Of a DNA stretch of 20,085 bases, positions 1 to 9,022 are shown in pieces; position 1 is the stretch's first letter; every line of letters starts with the position of its first letter. The notes under the pieces were generated by a model. That model was not told the origin of the DNA, ran no database searches, and saw only the letters and a program-made list of their open reading frames with translations. The translations under genes were made by a program, and so were the position numbers. The DNA is from Mesaphorura yosii (Eukaryota > Arthropoda > Collembola > Poduromorpha > Tullbergiidae), in assembly GCA_009869945.1 (NCBI GenBank), contig WIXG01000813.1, forward strand, positions 1-20,085, in the 5' to 3' direction.

Positions 1-2504
1 CGCCGATAAGGTGGCGAAATGACGTTACCAATGTTTCGCCGCACTTTCGTCAAAATTCGTTGATGTTTTCAATATCAAATCAGTATCAGCGCTGGTCGGG
101 CAGCGATCAGTGATCGTTGGCGTGAAACAAGAATAATTGAAGTATTGAGCAGCACACGTCAACCGTTGTGGAGCTTAACTAACTAATTAACTAAACTTAC
201 GGATCGGAATCGATGTAATTTGAGACGGCGAGTGCAAGCAAGTTCCAACTTCTGGACGCAGGTCGCACGGAGCTTTAAAGATGAATGTGAGACTGACACA
301 GTCAAAAGTCTGACGAGACAAAGTTAAATTCTAGTGAATCGGTTCAAGATTACATAACAACTGAGCCCAGCTGAAGGCGAGACTCCTCTATTTACGCTTT
401 TCCTCCGACCTCGACACTTAGACTGGATTGAACTGCGTTCATTGACTACACAGTGCTGTTTGTCTTATTAAATTAGTGGCTGGGCAGGACACATCGAAAT
501 GTGGACTGTACGACCAATGCTAAGTCAAAACTATCGTGTCGTGCGCAAAAGTATGCGTTCCTGTGTACTGAGGCTGCAAAAGAGTGAAGACTCAGAAAAA
601 GGTAAAAGATTACTGCTGATTTGCGTGTCTACCTTGGCAGGAGTCAGAATGAATCTTGACAACACTTCAAGCGCTCTTCGGGAAACGCAGCATCTCGTTC
701 CGCCGAATTTCGGGCAGGGTTTGCATTCAGCACGAACTTGAATGAATGGAGTTTACTGAAAGGAGCCGAGTTCTTTCAACGGACGCGATTGGCATGGCAC
801 AAGACAGAGATTAAAGAATGAGCGCTTTGTTCGCATGAAGAGAATCAGAGAAAGAAGGAAGATTTCTGATTGATTTTTGTTAAGAGCTGGAGAAATTTCC
901 TTCTCATCAGAGCCCCAAGTGATATGCAGTTATGCCACTGAAGCTAACTAAGCGTCTTCCTCGGGTCCCATGCTTCCTTTGTTCAAGTCAAGTGGAAAGT
1001 CAAAAGAGTCGAATTAAAGTCTGTTCAGTGGTTTCTGAGATCTTGATAGGGCAAAGGTACGTGTTTAAAGCACTGCGGGCCGCGACGTGCAGGAAGTACG
1101 TAGAGGAACGAGGGAATTCGTGTTCCGCGACTAGAGCGTTGGATAACGCGACTTATTACATGCTTGACCTCGCCTGGGCTTTGATTCCTTCAGCTAATAG
1201 AGCTAATTTAATTTTGATTTGGGCTTGACCCCGAATAGCTTGAAATTGTCGGTTAATGTTCGGTTAATGGTTCATGATTTAAATATTCCTGGCCGTGGTA
1301 GCGGCAACACAAATTATGTGCACACGCCTTTCGCTCGGTTCGGCTTGTCAACAGAAGGTTTTGTAGCGTGTGACATGTCTCACACAACGGACGACACGAC
1401 CATTGTTCACACATCACACTATCTATTCTAAAGTTCATTTCACATGAGAAAAGTAGTTGGCAAACATGAGAAAGGCCCCAAGTTTCTCTGTATGGAGAAA
1501 GTTGAAAGAAAGCTGAAACGTTATGCAACAAACAACACTAAGAACATAAAAAGGGTAGTGCAAACAAGAAATGACTTTCGTAAATCCAGGCGGAGAGAAA
1601 ACAGCAAGCAAGCAGGCACTACACGCATGCTGAGATCGAAGCAGAAAAGAAAACGAACGTCGTCACAAAAGCGCGCAGGCAAAAGTTAACTCAAAAAGTT
1701 GAATCTTCATTCGTGGGGAATGCTCGTTCGCATTAGTAATCACAAAGGAGTGTTAAACAATTCAAAGAACAGATAAAACCTGGGAAAAGATTGTAGAAAA
1801 ACGCAAACGCGTCCTAATTTTATGAATACCTGAAATTACTGCGAAAAGACAAAAGAATACAACCCCACGAAACCGGCATGAATGGAGACAATTTTTAATC
1901 AGGAAAATGAATTGGCCGCTCTTAATTATACCCACTGCGTATCGAGCGTTCTTCGGGACGGAAGCACGGTGAAATAAAAGTTGTGTTCCATCTGGAATAC
2001 TTTGGCGAGAGAAAAGTTCCATATTAAAACTGTCAGAAATTTTCGTGATGAATTAAATGAGTTTGTCGATGGAGTCGAAATTCGAAGAACAAATGTGAAA
2101 GTGCGACGCAAGGGTTTTATTGTCACCTGATCAGAATGAAGGCCTCTGACAGAATCCTGACTTTGCGTTGTGCAGCGCGAGGAGAGGATCATACGAAATG
2201 GATCCAATCAATAACAATTTCAGAATTGTCACAAAGTGTGAGAAAATGGTATAGTATCTTAAATTGACGGATTCATGTGTCAAACACATAATGACAGGTG
2301 GGCTGATGGTTGGAATTGATCACATAGTCAGTCGCGCGACCAACTTGGCTCGGGTTCAGATTTTCCAGCACGCGAATTCATCCACGCCCCGACATTTTGT
2401 TGTGTACTTTGCTTTGTGACTGTCATGTGCTTTATTAATTTAATAAATAGACAGCCCTCGGCGTTTCTTGTTTTCAACTTTAATTTTCACTGCCTCGCCA
2501 GTCT
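1..2504. other. Stretch without a recognisable gene
   Basis: Two TCAGT initiator-like pentamers lie at 80-84 and 107-111, the second inside the palindrome CGATCA-G-TGATCG (104-116). I could not find a matching downstream promoter element or TATA box. Open frames starting at 499 (80 aa), 932 (98 aa) and 1444 (81 aa) are ATG-initiated but unrecognised. The last is 37% lysine plus arginine because the plus strand is purine-rich from about 1440 to 1870. Nothing here is strong enough to call a gene. Confidence 0.55.
1250..1270 (+). repeat. Tandem duplication of CGGTTAATG
   Basis: CGGTTAATGTT is followed directly by CGGTTAATGG, an 11-bp tandem duplication with decay at the end of the second copy. 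Small slippage event with no visible function. Confidence 0.7.
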
Positions 2505-2559
2505 ACTTACCTAAATTCCGAGACGGCCGGCACAGAGTCTCACTGTTTTCCCCGGCCAT
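2505..2559 (-). other. Possible minus-strand first coding exon with a consensus 5' splice site
   Basis: On the minus strand an ATG at 2559 opens 16 codons (MAGENSETLCRPSRNL) that run into AG/GTAAGT, with the exon boundary at 2511/2510 and the donor hexamer at 2510-2505. GTAAGT is the optimal donor for U1 pairing. The start context is only moderate (C at -3, G at +4). A coding exon this short cannot be judged from sequence alone, and I see no partner exon. Confidence 0.12.
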
Positions 2560-5500
2560 GGGCCCAAGCCCATTAACATTTCTCAGCATCAATTAGATTT
2601 TGGAGGAAGTGTCAAGATCAATGTGAGTCAGCTTAATTGTTAAAAACGTATTTAGTGTTTTGTTTCTCGGCTGTCGAATCATTTTACATGATGCTTAATT
2701 GATTGATACGTTTCGGTTCGTGTGCGGCCTCCTCCGCTCGAAAGACCCATTCTTCCGATGTTCCGATTCGCTGACTCCAATTCGCCTCTGTGCTGTATGA
2801 AGGCTGCTTGTCGCAGGACAGATTTCCAGTCGACTCTTCCGTCGCACTTGGCATAATCACGTTTGCCAACGTACTAAGAGGGTGCAAACAGCATTATGAA
2901 GTCATATCCTCTTATCTGCTGCACCAGTTCCCATTCCAAGGATTTTCACACCATTTTCATTAGGCACGGTAGGACGAGATATCCATCTCAATGTCCGACG
3001 GGCACCGTGGAGGCTTAGGCTTTCATGATGGCACTTCATTCCGGGATCGCGTACATTTCAGTCGTCTCTTCCTTTGCGAAACCAACGTAAGAAGGAAATG
3101 CTAATGATTCGCTTCGTTTCATGGCCAACTCATTTTCTCCTTTCCCTGAACCACCGTCTTAATCAACTTGTAATAAGAACTAGAATGCATTTGCACAGAA
3201 CGTAATTATTTTTTGCGTGTGTCTGCAGTTTCACTCTCTAGCAGCCTTCTTCTCTGCCTTCCTCATGCATTCCCAGCCGAGAAATGAAGACGTGAATTAT
3301 AAAACATATAATCATTTGATAGTAATGATTATTCATGATCTCAACTTCTTCCTTTTTACACTTCCTGCAGGCGCGTGCACCGCTCCTGATGTCCTAGAGT
3401 GGTGGTTTGTATGAGTTGACACATTAGAACATCTTTGATTACAAATTGGGCATTTTATTTCCTCGGCCCAGCCTGTGTTGAGGCAATTTCTCATAATATT
3501 TCATTGGCGAAAGTCGAAATGTTACGTCAGACGCAGTGATAAAGGTGTCAGTTATGTGTATTTCATTTCCTTCATTCATTTCTTCCTCCATTGACGAGAA
3601 ACCCAACGCATGTGAAATAAGTATTGACACGTGGCATGACAAAATGGCATGGCGTAGAAATATCAGCGCAGTAGTGCTGTTTTGCACGCACATTTCATGT
3701 CATCATATTCATCTTTCGCGCCATCGTTTCATAAATCTTGAAATTTTTGACTGGTTATTACAATCTCGTTTTCTTTGGTCTGAGCATAAATGAAGGATCC
3801 ACAAACAACTCCGACTCGAGACTAGACGGTCAGGGTCGCGGCAACCCGGCAGGTGCAAGCACACGCCACCAATGCGTGCAAATTGTTTGGTATACTTCAA
3901 TTTCATTTCCCTTCTAAAGTCGATTTCCCAAGTCGAAAGTCAATAGTCCAATGTTCAGCAGCAGAACTCAACGGCAGAAGTCTTACAAAAACACACATTG
4001 AAAGAGAGACTTGTTTTGCATTCGCATTTTAAAGGCTTCGTCTCGAGTTTCTTAATAGTCCATGAAACAAGAATTCAAGGCACTCAATAATTTCTTAAAA
4101 GAGCAATCCTTCGCTGAAGGGAAGTGCAGAAGAGCGTCATGTGCATTCAGGAGAAAATCTTTTTCAAGTCGACTTGTTGGCTCTTTATTCTCCTATTCTG
4201 TTTCTGGCGGACACGGCACTCGAACGGGACGCGGGCGAGGGAAAGTAAAATAGAGACGCAAAGCCAGCCCACTTTAGTTCATCAGGAGAATAAATAACGG
4301 CAATGTTTCTTTGATATTCACGGGAAAGTCAAATGTTTACCGATTTAAAGTACGATGAGTGGAAAGGTTAGCTTGACAAGACAAATCTCAGCTCAACCAT
4401 CCCTTGCCAGCCGAGCCAGCAGTGAAGTTAGAGAAGGTAGATTGAGAAAATCGCTGCGAGCACGAGTGAGCTTTACTTTCAGGTTTTCTTCCAGTCCATA
4501 GCCGACCCGACGTGATGTGGCAATTTCGTGTACCGTCTTTTGCCCGAAAACTTTTTCCCCAAAGCTACATTTTGCCACAATGTCCTCATTACCATAATTT
4601 TTTCCCCACAATTCTTAAATTAAGTGCAGATATGCATGTACACATAAGACAGACACGTAAATGAGTCAGAAAATGCTGACTTCAGTCGTATCAGACTTGG
4701 ACTCTGTGCCTTAGTTGTGATTGTAGGACCACAGTGATAGCTTATCCTTCCAATGACCCAAGTTCAGAAAGAGTTGAGTTTCGTGTCAAGCACGAAAGTG
4801 AAGGAGGTAGCCCTGTTGGACCGATATATTTTCGAACAAGGAAATGTATCCAAAGGGAATTAACCGAAAAATTAACGAGAAATCTTTGGCACATTCAACA
4901 TCACCGCGCCAGACACCATACCTTACCTTCAGTCCGTGGCTACCTATGTTAAGTATTATCACACATTACATCACATTACATATAATTTTTTATACATTCT
5001 TTGACTTTGGAATATAATGACGTGAGTGCCCGACAGTTGTGGTAATTCTAATTGTGACAAAAAGAACAGTATGGAATCTGATCATTGTGGGAAAAGAAGT
5101 CGGGTAAAATGCATTGAGGGAAAAGGTTTTTGAGCAAAAGACTTAAAACCGGCAATTTCAACATAAATGGTTGCCGCGAGTTATGGCATGGCACGACGGA
5201 GCTGAAAGAGCACATTTCATGCCTATCCGAACCCACGACATAATTAGCGGTAATTTCTTTATTCTACTTCATAAAGTGTCGTAGTCTCCGCTCTGTCGGT
5301 GCCGAACTTGCCTGTGTGCGACATCCACCTCGAAATCGACTTCGCCTTAATTTCTGTAATGGGTACGCCCACTGGAATTCGTTCTCTCAGCACCAGCACG
5401 CGGTTAAGCATTGCATCACGTCAATGGTGTATTACATAGTAATTAAATATTTTCGAGCTCGACGAAATGGAAAGTCAGGTAGAACGTGAACCCAATCAAA

Positions 5501-6329
5501 TATTCACTCAAGCTTGTGGGCTGCGAGGCATCAGAAGAAAGCAGAAGCTCAACTTTTGATGTATGAAGCACAAAGTACGCGTACCGTGACTTTAAAATGC
5601 TAAACTTGAAAGCTACTGCGACTGGCTGGATTGCAACTGTGTCGCTGGTCGCTGTATTTCAAGAGACGACTCAGTGGAAGATCACAAACTCTTCGCGATT
5701 CGTCTCCGTCAACAATTCGGTGCACAGATATTAGGTACTAAGTCCAGTGCTCGTTTATTAATTACTCAAAGGAGCTTACGCATTAACGCATCGCGATACG
5801 AGACTGCGAGACACGTTCCTACGACATTACGTGCTGCTACCAAGCCATCTAAGATTCAGGGTGCTCTCTTTCTTCCTTCCTTTCTTTACGCCTAAGGCGA
5901 TGACTTACAGCAAATACGGAAAGCACAAGTGTAGGAGTAGTGAGAGCAGAAGCTTTCACCTTTTCATGCCTGAGCAGAGTTTCTTTTTCGCATGGTGGGA
6001 AAAAGAAAAAACCACGCACGAGACCCAAGCCTCATGAAGTTCAAATCACGGCATGAGGAATCACACGTATGTATGCCAACCAAGAGAAAAAAAGATAACC
6101 AGCGAGAGAGCCACAACAGCCGAACCACATGGTTGATGGCTCATTGAAGTCTTGGTGGAACGCGGAGTAATCAATGCTCGATGGAACCGCTGAGACTTCA
6201 TCACAATTCTGTCACTTGCCAAAAATGTGGAACGGTATGAGGCGGAACGAAACGAAGCAACAAAAATAATCCAACCGAGACAACTAAACAAGTCTACAGG
6301 AGACTCATTATTTTGCAAGGCAGCGAGCA
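2560..6329. other. Stretch without a recognisable gene
   Basis: Unique-looking DNA. An acceptor-like site with a long pyrimidine tract ends at 3370 (TTCCTGCAG before GCGCG). The frame after it gives only a short peptide (ACTAPDVLEWWFV) before a stop. Another pyrimidine-rich tract ends at 5896 (ACGCCTAAG). AT-rich DNA at about 4955-5000 holds a 10-bp duplication. I see no RNA gene and no conserved protein segment. Confidence 0.6.
4962..4981 (+). repeat. Perfect 10-bp tandem duplication
   Basis: CACATTACAT occurs twice back to back without a mismatch, at the start of an AT-rich stretch (about 4955-5000). Confidence 0.75.
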
Positions 6330-6338
6330 TATAATTTG
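6330..6338. repeat. Target-site duplication, left copy
   Basis: TATAATTTG immediately precedes the left terminus of the MITE and is identical to the copy at 6733-6741. The next two bases (GG) also match on both sides, so direct alignment gives 11 bp. The GG on the left is better read as the first two bases of the element, because it is needed to pair with the final CC on the right. Confidence 0.88.
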
Positions 6339-6495
6339 GGTTGGATTGGACCAAAGGGGGCTCATGAAAATTTTCTAAGTCCCAGAAAAACGAAAGTCTT
6401 ATTTTTGCCTCAAACGTGTAAAAAAGTAGTTTTTGGGTCGATTTGAGACGACAAATTTCCCCATGTTAATTTACGACTTATCCTAACCTAACCTA
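6339..6495 (+). repeat. Left arm of the MITE (terminal inverted repeat)
   Basis: About 157 bp. It pairs with the right arm over nearly its full length. It is perfect for the outer 52 bp and then has scattered substitutions (for example ACGAAAGTC against ATTAAAAATTC in the reverse-complemented right arm). It ends in CCTAACCTAACCTA at 6482-6495. Compared with the right arm it lacks a 21-nt block after CCCCATGTTAAT and has about 5 extra nt just before the CCTAA tract. Confidence 0.88.
6482..6495 (-). repeat. Telomere-like (CCTAA)n tract inside the MITE, left
   Basis: CCTAACCTAACCTA, almost three units of the complement of TTAGG, the canonical telomere repeat of many arthropods. It sits at the inner edge of the left arm and mirrors the TTAGG tract of the right arm, so it belongs to the transposon and is not a scar of chromosome healing. 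It is the main hint that the host is an arthropod. Confidence 0.8.
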
Positions 6496-6556
6496 TTCAC
6501 ATTTCACTGGTTTTTTTTAAAAAACAAAAACTTTAACACGTATTTTGGCACTTAAG

Positions 6557-6571
6557 TTAGGTTAGGTTAGG
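6557..6571 (+). repeat. Telomere-like (TTAGG)3 tract inside the MITE, right
   Basis: Three perfect TTAGG units at the inner edge of the right arm, opposite in direction to the CCTAA tract at 6482-6495. Between the two tracts lies only the short AT-rich spacer. Confidence 0.82.
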
Positions 6572-6732
6572 TCGTAATTTTCATGACCCCCTAATGCTAT
6601 TAACATGGGGAAATTTGTTGTCTCAAATCGACCCGAAAATAACTTTTTTACACGTTTCAGGTAAAAATAAGAATTTTTAATTTTTCTGGGACTTAGAAAA
6701 TTTTCATGAGCCCCCTTTGGTCCAATCCAACC
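6557..6732 (-). repeat. Right arm of the MITE (terminal inverted repeat)
   Basis: About 176 bp, the reverse complement of the left arm. It starts at its inner end with three perfect TTAGG units (6557-6571). It holds a 21-nt block (6578-6598) that the left arm lacks, and ends in GGTCCAATCCAACC. An open frame on the minus strand (6562-6897) runs through this arm. About half its residues come from transposon sequence and it starts at GTG, so I do not call it a gene. Confidence 0.88.
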
Positions 6733-6741
6733 TATAATTTG
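6733..6741. repeat. Target-site duplication, right copy
   Basis: TATAATTTG immediately follows the last base of the right terminus and matches 6330-6338 without a mismatch. The intact duplication shows that the element inserted here as a unit and that the insertion is not very old. Taking out the element and one copy leaves one continuous host sequence with no sign of a disrupted gene. Confidence 0.88.
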
Positions 6742-7082
6742 GGAGACAAGAAACGACTGCATACCGTTATGGAGGCCACAAACTAACCGCCGCTGTGTAA
6801 ACGACAGCGCGCTATTTGACAACGGCATTCGCTGGCAGAACTTGTCGAAGGCTTCAGTGAGTCCCATGTTGAAGTATGCACACAATTTCACGCGCACTAT
6901 CCTGACCTTTAGTCAATCTCATTCAAATCTGATCGAAATCGTTTCACCGGGATGAGTTGCCCAGAAATGGAACGTTTATTTTTGACAATTTCCTATCCTT
7001 AGCTGAGAACAAGCGAGTTACACGGACATAAGCCAGTGTTGCCACGCGCGCGCCGGTTTGCTCAAAATATTTTCATCTTTAG

Positions 7083-7265
7083 ACCACAACAGCGAACGCA
7101 GTCGGCGATCATCTTCGGTGTGTTGATGTAATGGCTCTGAGGTCTTATCCTAGCGGGATCGCCAAGAATGGGTTTAAGCAACTCGTGTTTCTGGAGAAAG
7201 GACAAAATAAATCCTTCTGCTATCTCCTTTCCGTGCGTCGACGCTCAGCGTTCATGTCCTGCTAA
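7083..7265 (+). other. Possible terminal exon or short open frame behind an acceptor-like site
   Basis: TTTTCATCTTTAG ends at 7082 and looks like a 3' splice site with a pyrimidine tract. The frame is open from 7083 to TAA at 7263-7265. Inside it an ATG at 7131 has G at -3 and G at +4 and opens 44 residues starting MALRSYPSGIAKNGFKQLVF. The composition is less biased than in most frames here, but the length is well within chance and I recognise no protein. Confidence 0.1.
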
Positions 7266-7969
7266 ACAGTAGTGGCTTGTAGTGCTAGATGGGACGAATA
7301 GACACGTTGTGCACAACTTTTCTCTTTTAATATCGTGTTCTTGTGTCGTAATCCAATATTAAGTTTGTAATAGGCGCACTTTATGGGCAGACCAGTGTTA
7401 AAAGTTTACACATTTAAAGACATCACGCTCACGCTCGGGTCTCGGTAGCCAATTCATGCAGCCATTGGGTCATCATTAAAAGGCAGACTGACTGTGTTTA
7501 TAATGTGACCTGAGAAAGGTAGAATTAAAGCTTTCTTTCACAGCTCACATAGCAAGGAGCCCGGGCAAAGGAGCAAACTGGTAAAGAAATTACGAAGTTG
7601 GTTTCTTGTTTCAAAGTTTGTGTAATGCATTTTTTATGTACATCGAAGCAAATACAAAGTTGTTAATTCGTTTATAAATTATGGATGATGGCGAATAGAT
7701 TGAAAGCCGTCAAATTTTGCTTCAGTCGGACATTTTGTACTTGCCAGCGCCCACACAATCTCATTTACTCACATTTTACCGACTGGACTCTGGCACGGGA
7801 GACAAGACAGTGTTTTGAAGTCTCGCTGAAATGATTCCCGTTGAGGTGGGAATTTTCGGCTTAGGCGAGGTTGAATTCAATCCTACCGCCGCTATCCATG
7901 GCAAGTTAACGACTGAACTCATGCACTGTCGCTGCTCTCTTTAGATTATTGACGAGAGCATAATTTGGC

Positions 7970-7996
7970 ACTGCTACCACGGCCCGCCGTGGCAGT
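7970..7996. other. GC-rich hairpin with a 3-nt bulge
   Basis: CCACGGC (7977-7983) and GCCGTGG (7986-7992) are perfect inverted repeats separated by CC. Outside them ACTG (7970-7973) pairs with CAGT (7993-7996), leaving CTA (7974-7976) as a bulge. That is an 11-bp interrupted stem in otherwise AT-rich DNA. No neighbouring gene suggests a role. It is too short for a typical pre-miRNA. Confidence 0.5.
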
Positions 7997-8616
7997 CCGG
8001 CTCAGCTTGCATAAACACTGAATATTTAACCAGTCTTTTCGTTAGCATGGGACGCATAACGAGCAATAATTGAGTCTACACACAATAAGGAAGCACAAAC
8101 AAAGCAAGTACGATAATTAAAGGAAGAGGCAACAACCCAATTCTCCCGACAATGCACCAGTGCAGGATTTTAGTTTTGAATCCAACCAAGCAAAAGGAGA
8201 AAGCAATTACGCAACGTTTCTGGGGTTCCGTATTATGCTGAGCGTTGAATTACACTGCAGACCTTCGTCTCGCGGTGTGTGATTAGTTTGTTTACTTCAA
8301 GAGCGGTATGGATTTTTTCTCTTTTTAACTCACGTCGACGTTCGACTTGATCGTCTGTCATTCGTGGCGCGTCTAATGTTTATGCGCCAAAGCGCCTCCT
8401 CTACGCTTTGTCCCGTTAAATAGCATCGGCACAGGACAAAAAAATGAGTAAGGTTGTAATTAATAAACGCACCTCCTTTTAACCAGAAGAACATCAGCTC
8501 TCGAACAGGCCGCACTAAGCAACGCTGGGCGCGGACCGCTGAGTGACTGAATTATACTCGCTCGCGCCACTGCGCTATATTCCATTATTATGCGCCTCAT
8601 AATTATAGGAACTGAA

Positions 8617-8640
8617 TTTTTATTTGAGTTTTTATTCGAG
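8617..8640 (+). repeat. 12-bp tandem duplication in an AT-rich motif cluster
   Basis: TTTTTATTTGAG is followed directly by TTTTTATTCGAG (one mismatch). TTTTAT is the type of core bound by Caudal and Abd-B homeodomain proteins, and the preceding 40 bp carry CATAATTATAG and ATTATTATG. This would fit a small regulatory element but also plain AT-rich DNA. Confidence 0.65.
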
Positions 8641-9002
8641 CTTTTGCATGCATGAACTCCGCGTCACGGCGTACGCGACGAGAGACTCGTGGAGGACGGG
8701 CAAGGAACACGCTGCGCTGCGCACCGCGTGCGATGCTTAGCCGGGTAATGTACACAACTTAGATCCACTTCGAGTACTGCGTCTGCTACCGAACACGCCG
8801 TCATATTATTAATAACCGCGGCCCGCTCGTACGGAAATCGAGAAGAGAAAGTTCTTAACCGAAGGCATTCAAACGCAGCCACACAGAAGTAATGCGGAAA
8901 GAGAGAAGGGAGAAAGCGAGTCGATGCTCGAGATACCTTCATTAAATAATTCTTCGCGGGAGAAAGTAGCGGCAGCAGAAATGCACAAGACGGAGAACTT
9001 TA

Positions 9003-9022
9003 TAATTAATATGCATTTGCAT
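9003..9022. promoter_or_regulatory. Homeodomain plus POU (octamer) motif pair
   Basis: TAATTAAT (9003-9010), a palindromic homeodomain core, directly abuts ATGCATTTGCAT (9011-9022), which contains the exact octamer ATTTGCAT (9015-9022) bound by POU factors. Similar AT-rich motif clusters occur at 8580-8640 and 10240-10290. This resembles developmental enhancers, but the motifs are short and the evidence is composition-level only. Confidence 0.2.

Larger units (their letters stand above)
6339..6732. mobile_element. 394-bp foldback MITE, probably Mutator-like (non-autonomous)
   Basis: The two ends are inverted repeats starting GGTTGGATTGGACC and ending GGTCCAATCCAACC. The outermost 52 bp of each arm (6339-6390 and 6681-6732) are perfect reverse complements. 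The match continues inward, with about a dozen differences by eye, to the CCCCATGTTAAT segment and then to CCTAA/TTAGG tracts. The arms make up most of the element; the spacer (about 6496-6556) is only about 60 bp and holds a T8A6 tract. A perfect 9-bp duplication flanks it. There is no room for a transposase and no frame in it resembles one, so it must be mobilised in trans. Long arms with a 9-bp duplication are typical of Mutator/MULE and Foldback-type elements. hAT (8 bp) and Merlin (8-9 bp) elements usually have shorter terminal repeats. The family assignment is an inference; the structure is directly visible. Confidence 0.9.

Noticed and set aside
80..120. Pair of TCAGT initiator motifs, one inside a CGATCA-G-TGATCG palindrome
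   Set aside because: TCAGT is a 5-mer expected many times in 20 kb. No TATA box lies 30 bp upstream and no RGWYV downstream element lies at +28 of either copy.
1368..1385. GTGTGA-CATGTC-TCACAC inverted repeat
   Set aside because: The arms are only 6 bp and the sequence lies among other CACA/TGTG runs; within chance.
1444..1689. 81-residue lysine/arginine-rich frame that resembles a ribosomal or nucleolar protein by composition
   Set aside because: The composition follows from a purine-rich plus strand; there is no motif and the start context is poor.
3340..3414. Strong-looking 3' splice site before a frame reading ACTAPDVLEWWFV
   Set aside because: The frame stops within 15 codons, no good donor follows, and the peptide matches nothing I recognise.
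6061..6897. Two minus-strand open frames on either side of and partly inside the MITE, as a possible gene split by the insertion
   Set aside because: They start at TTG and GTG, part of their length is transposon sequence, and the host frames on the two sides differ in phase once the element and one duplication copy are discounted. No interrupted gene is visible.
7020..7060. CAGTGTTGCCA near a GCGCGCGCC run, considered as the terminus of another DNA transposon
   Set aside because: I found no matching inverted copy nearby and no flanking duplication.
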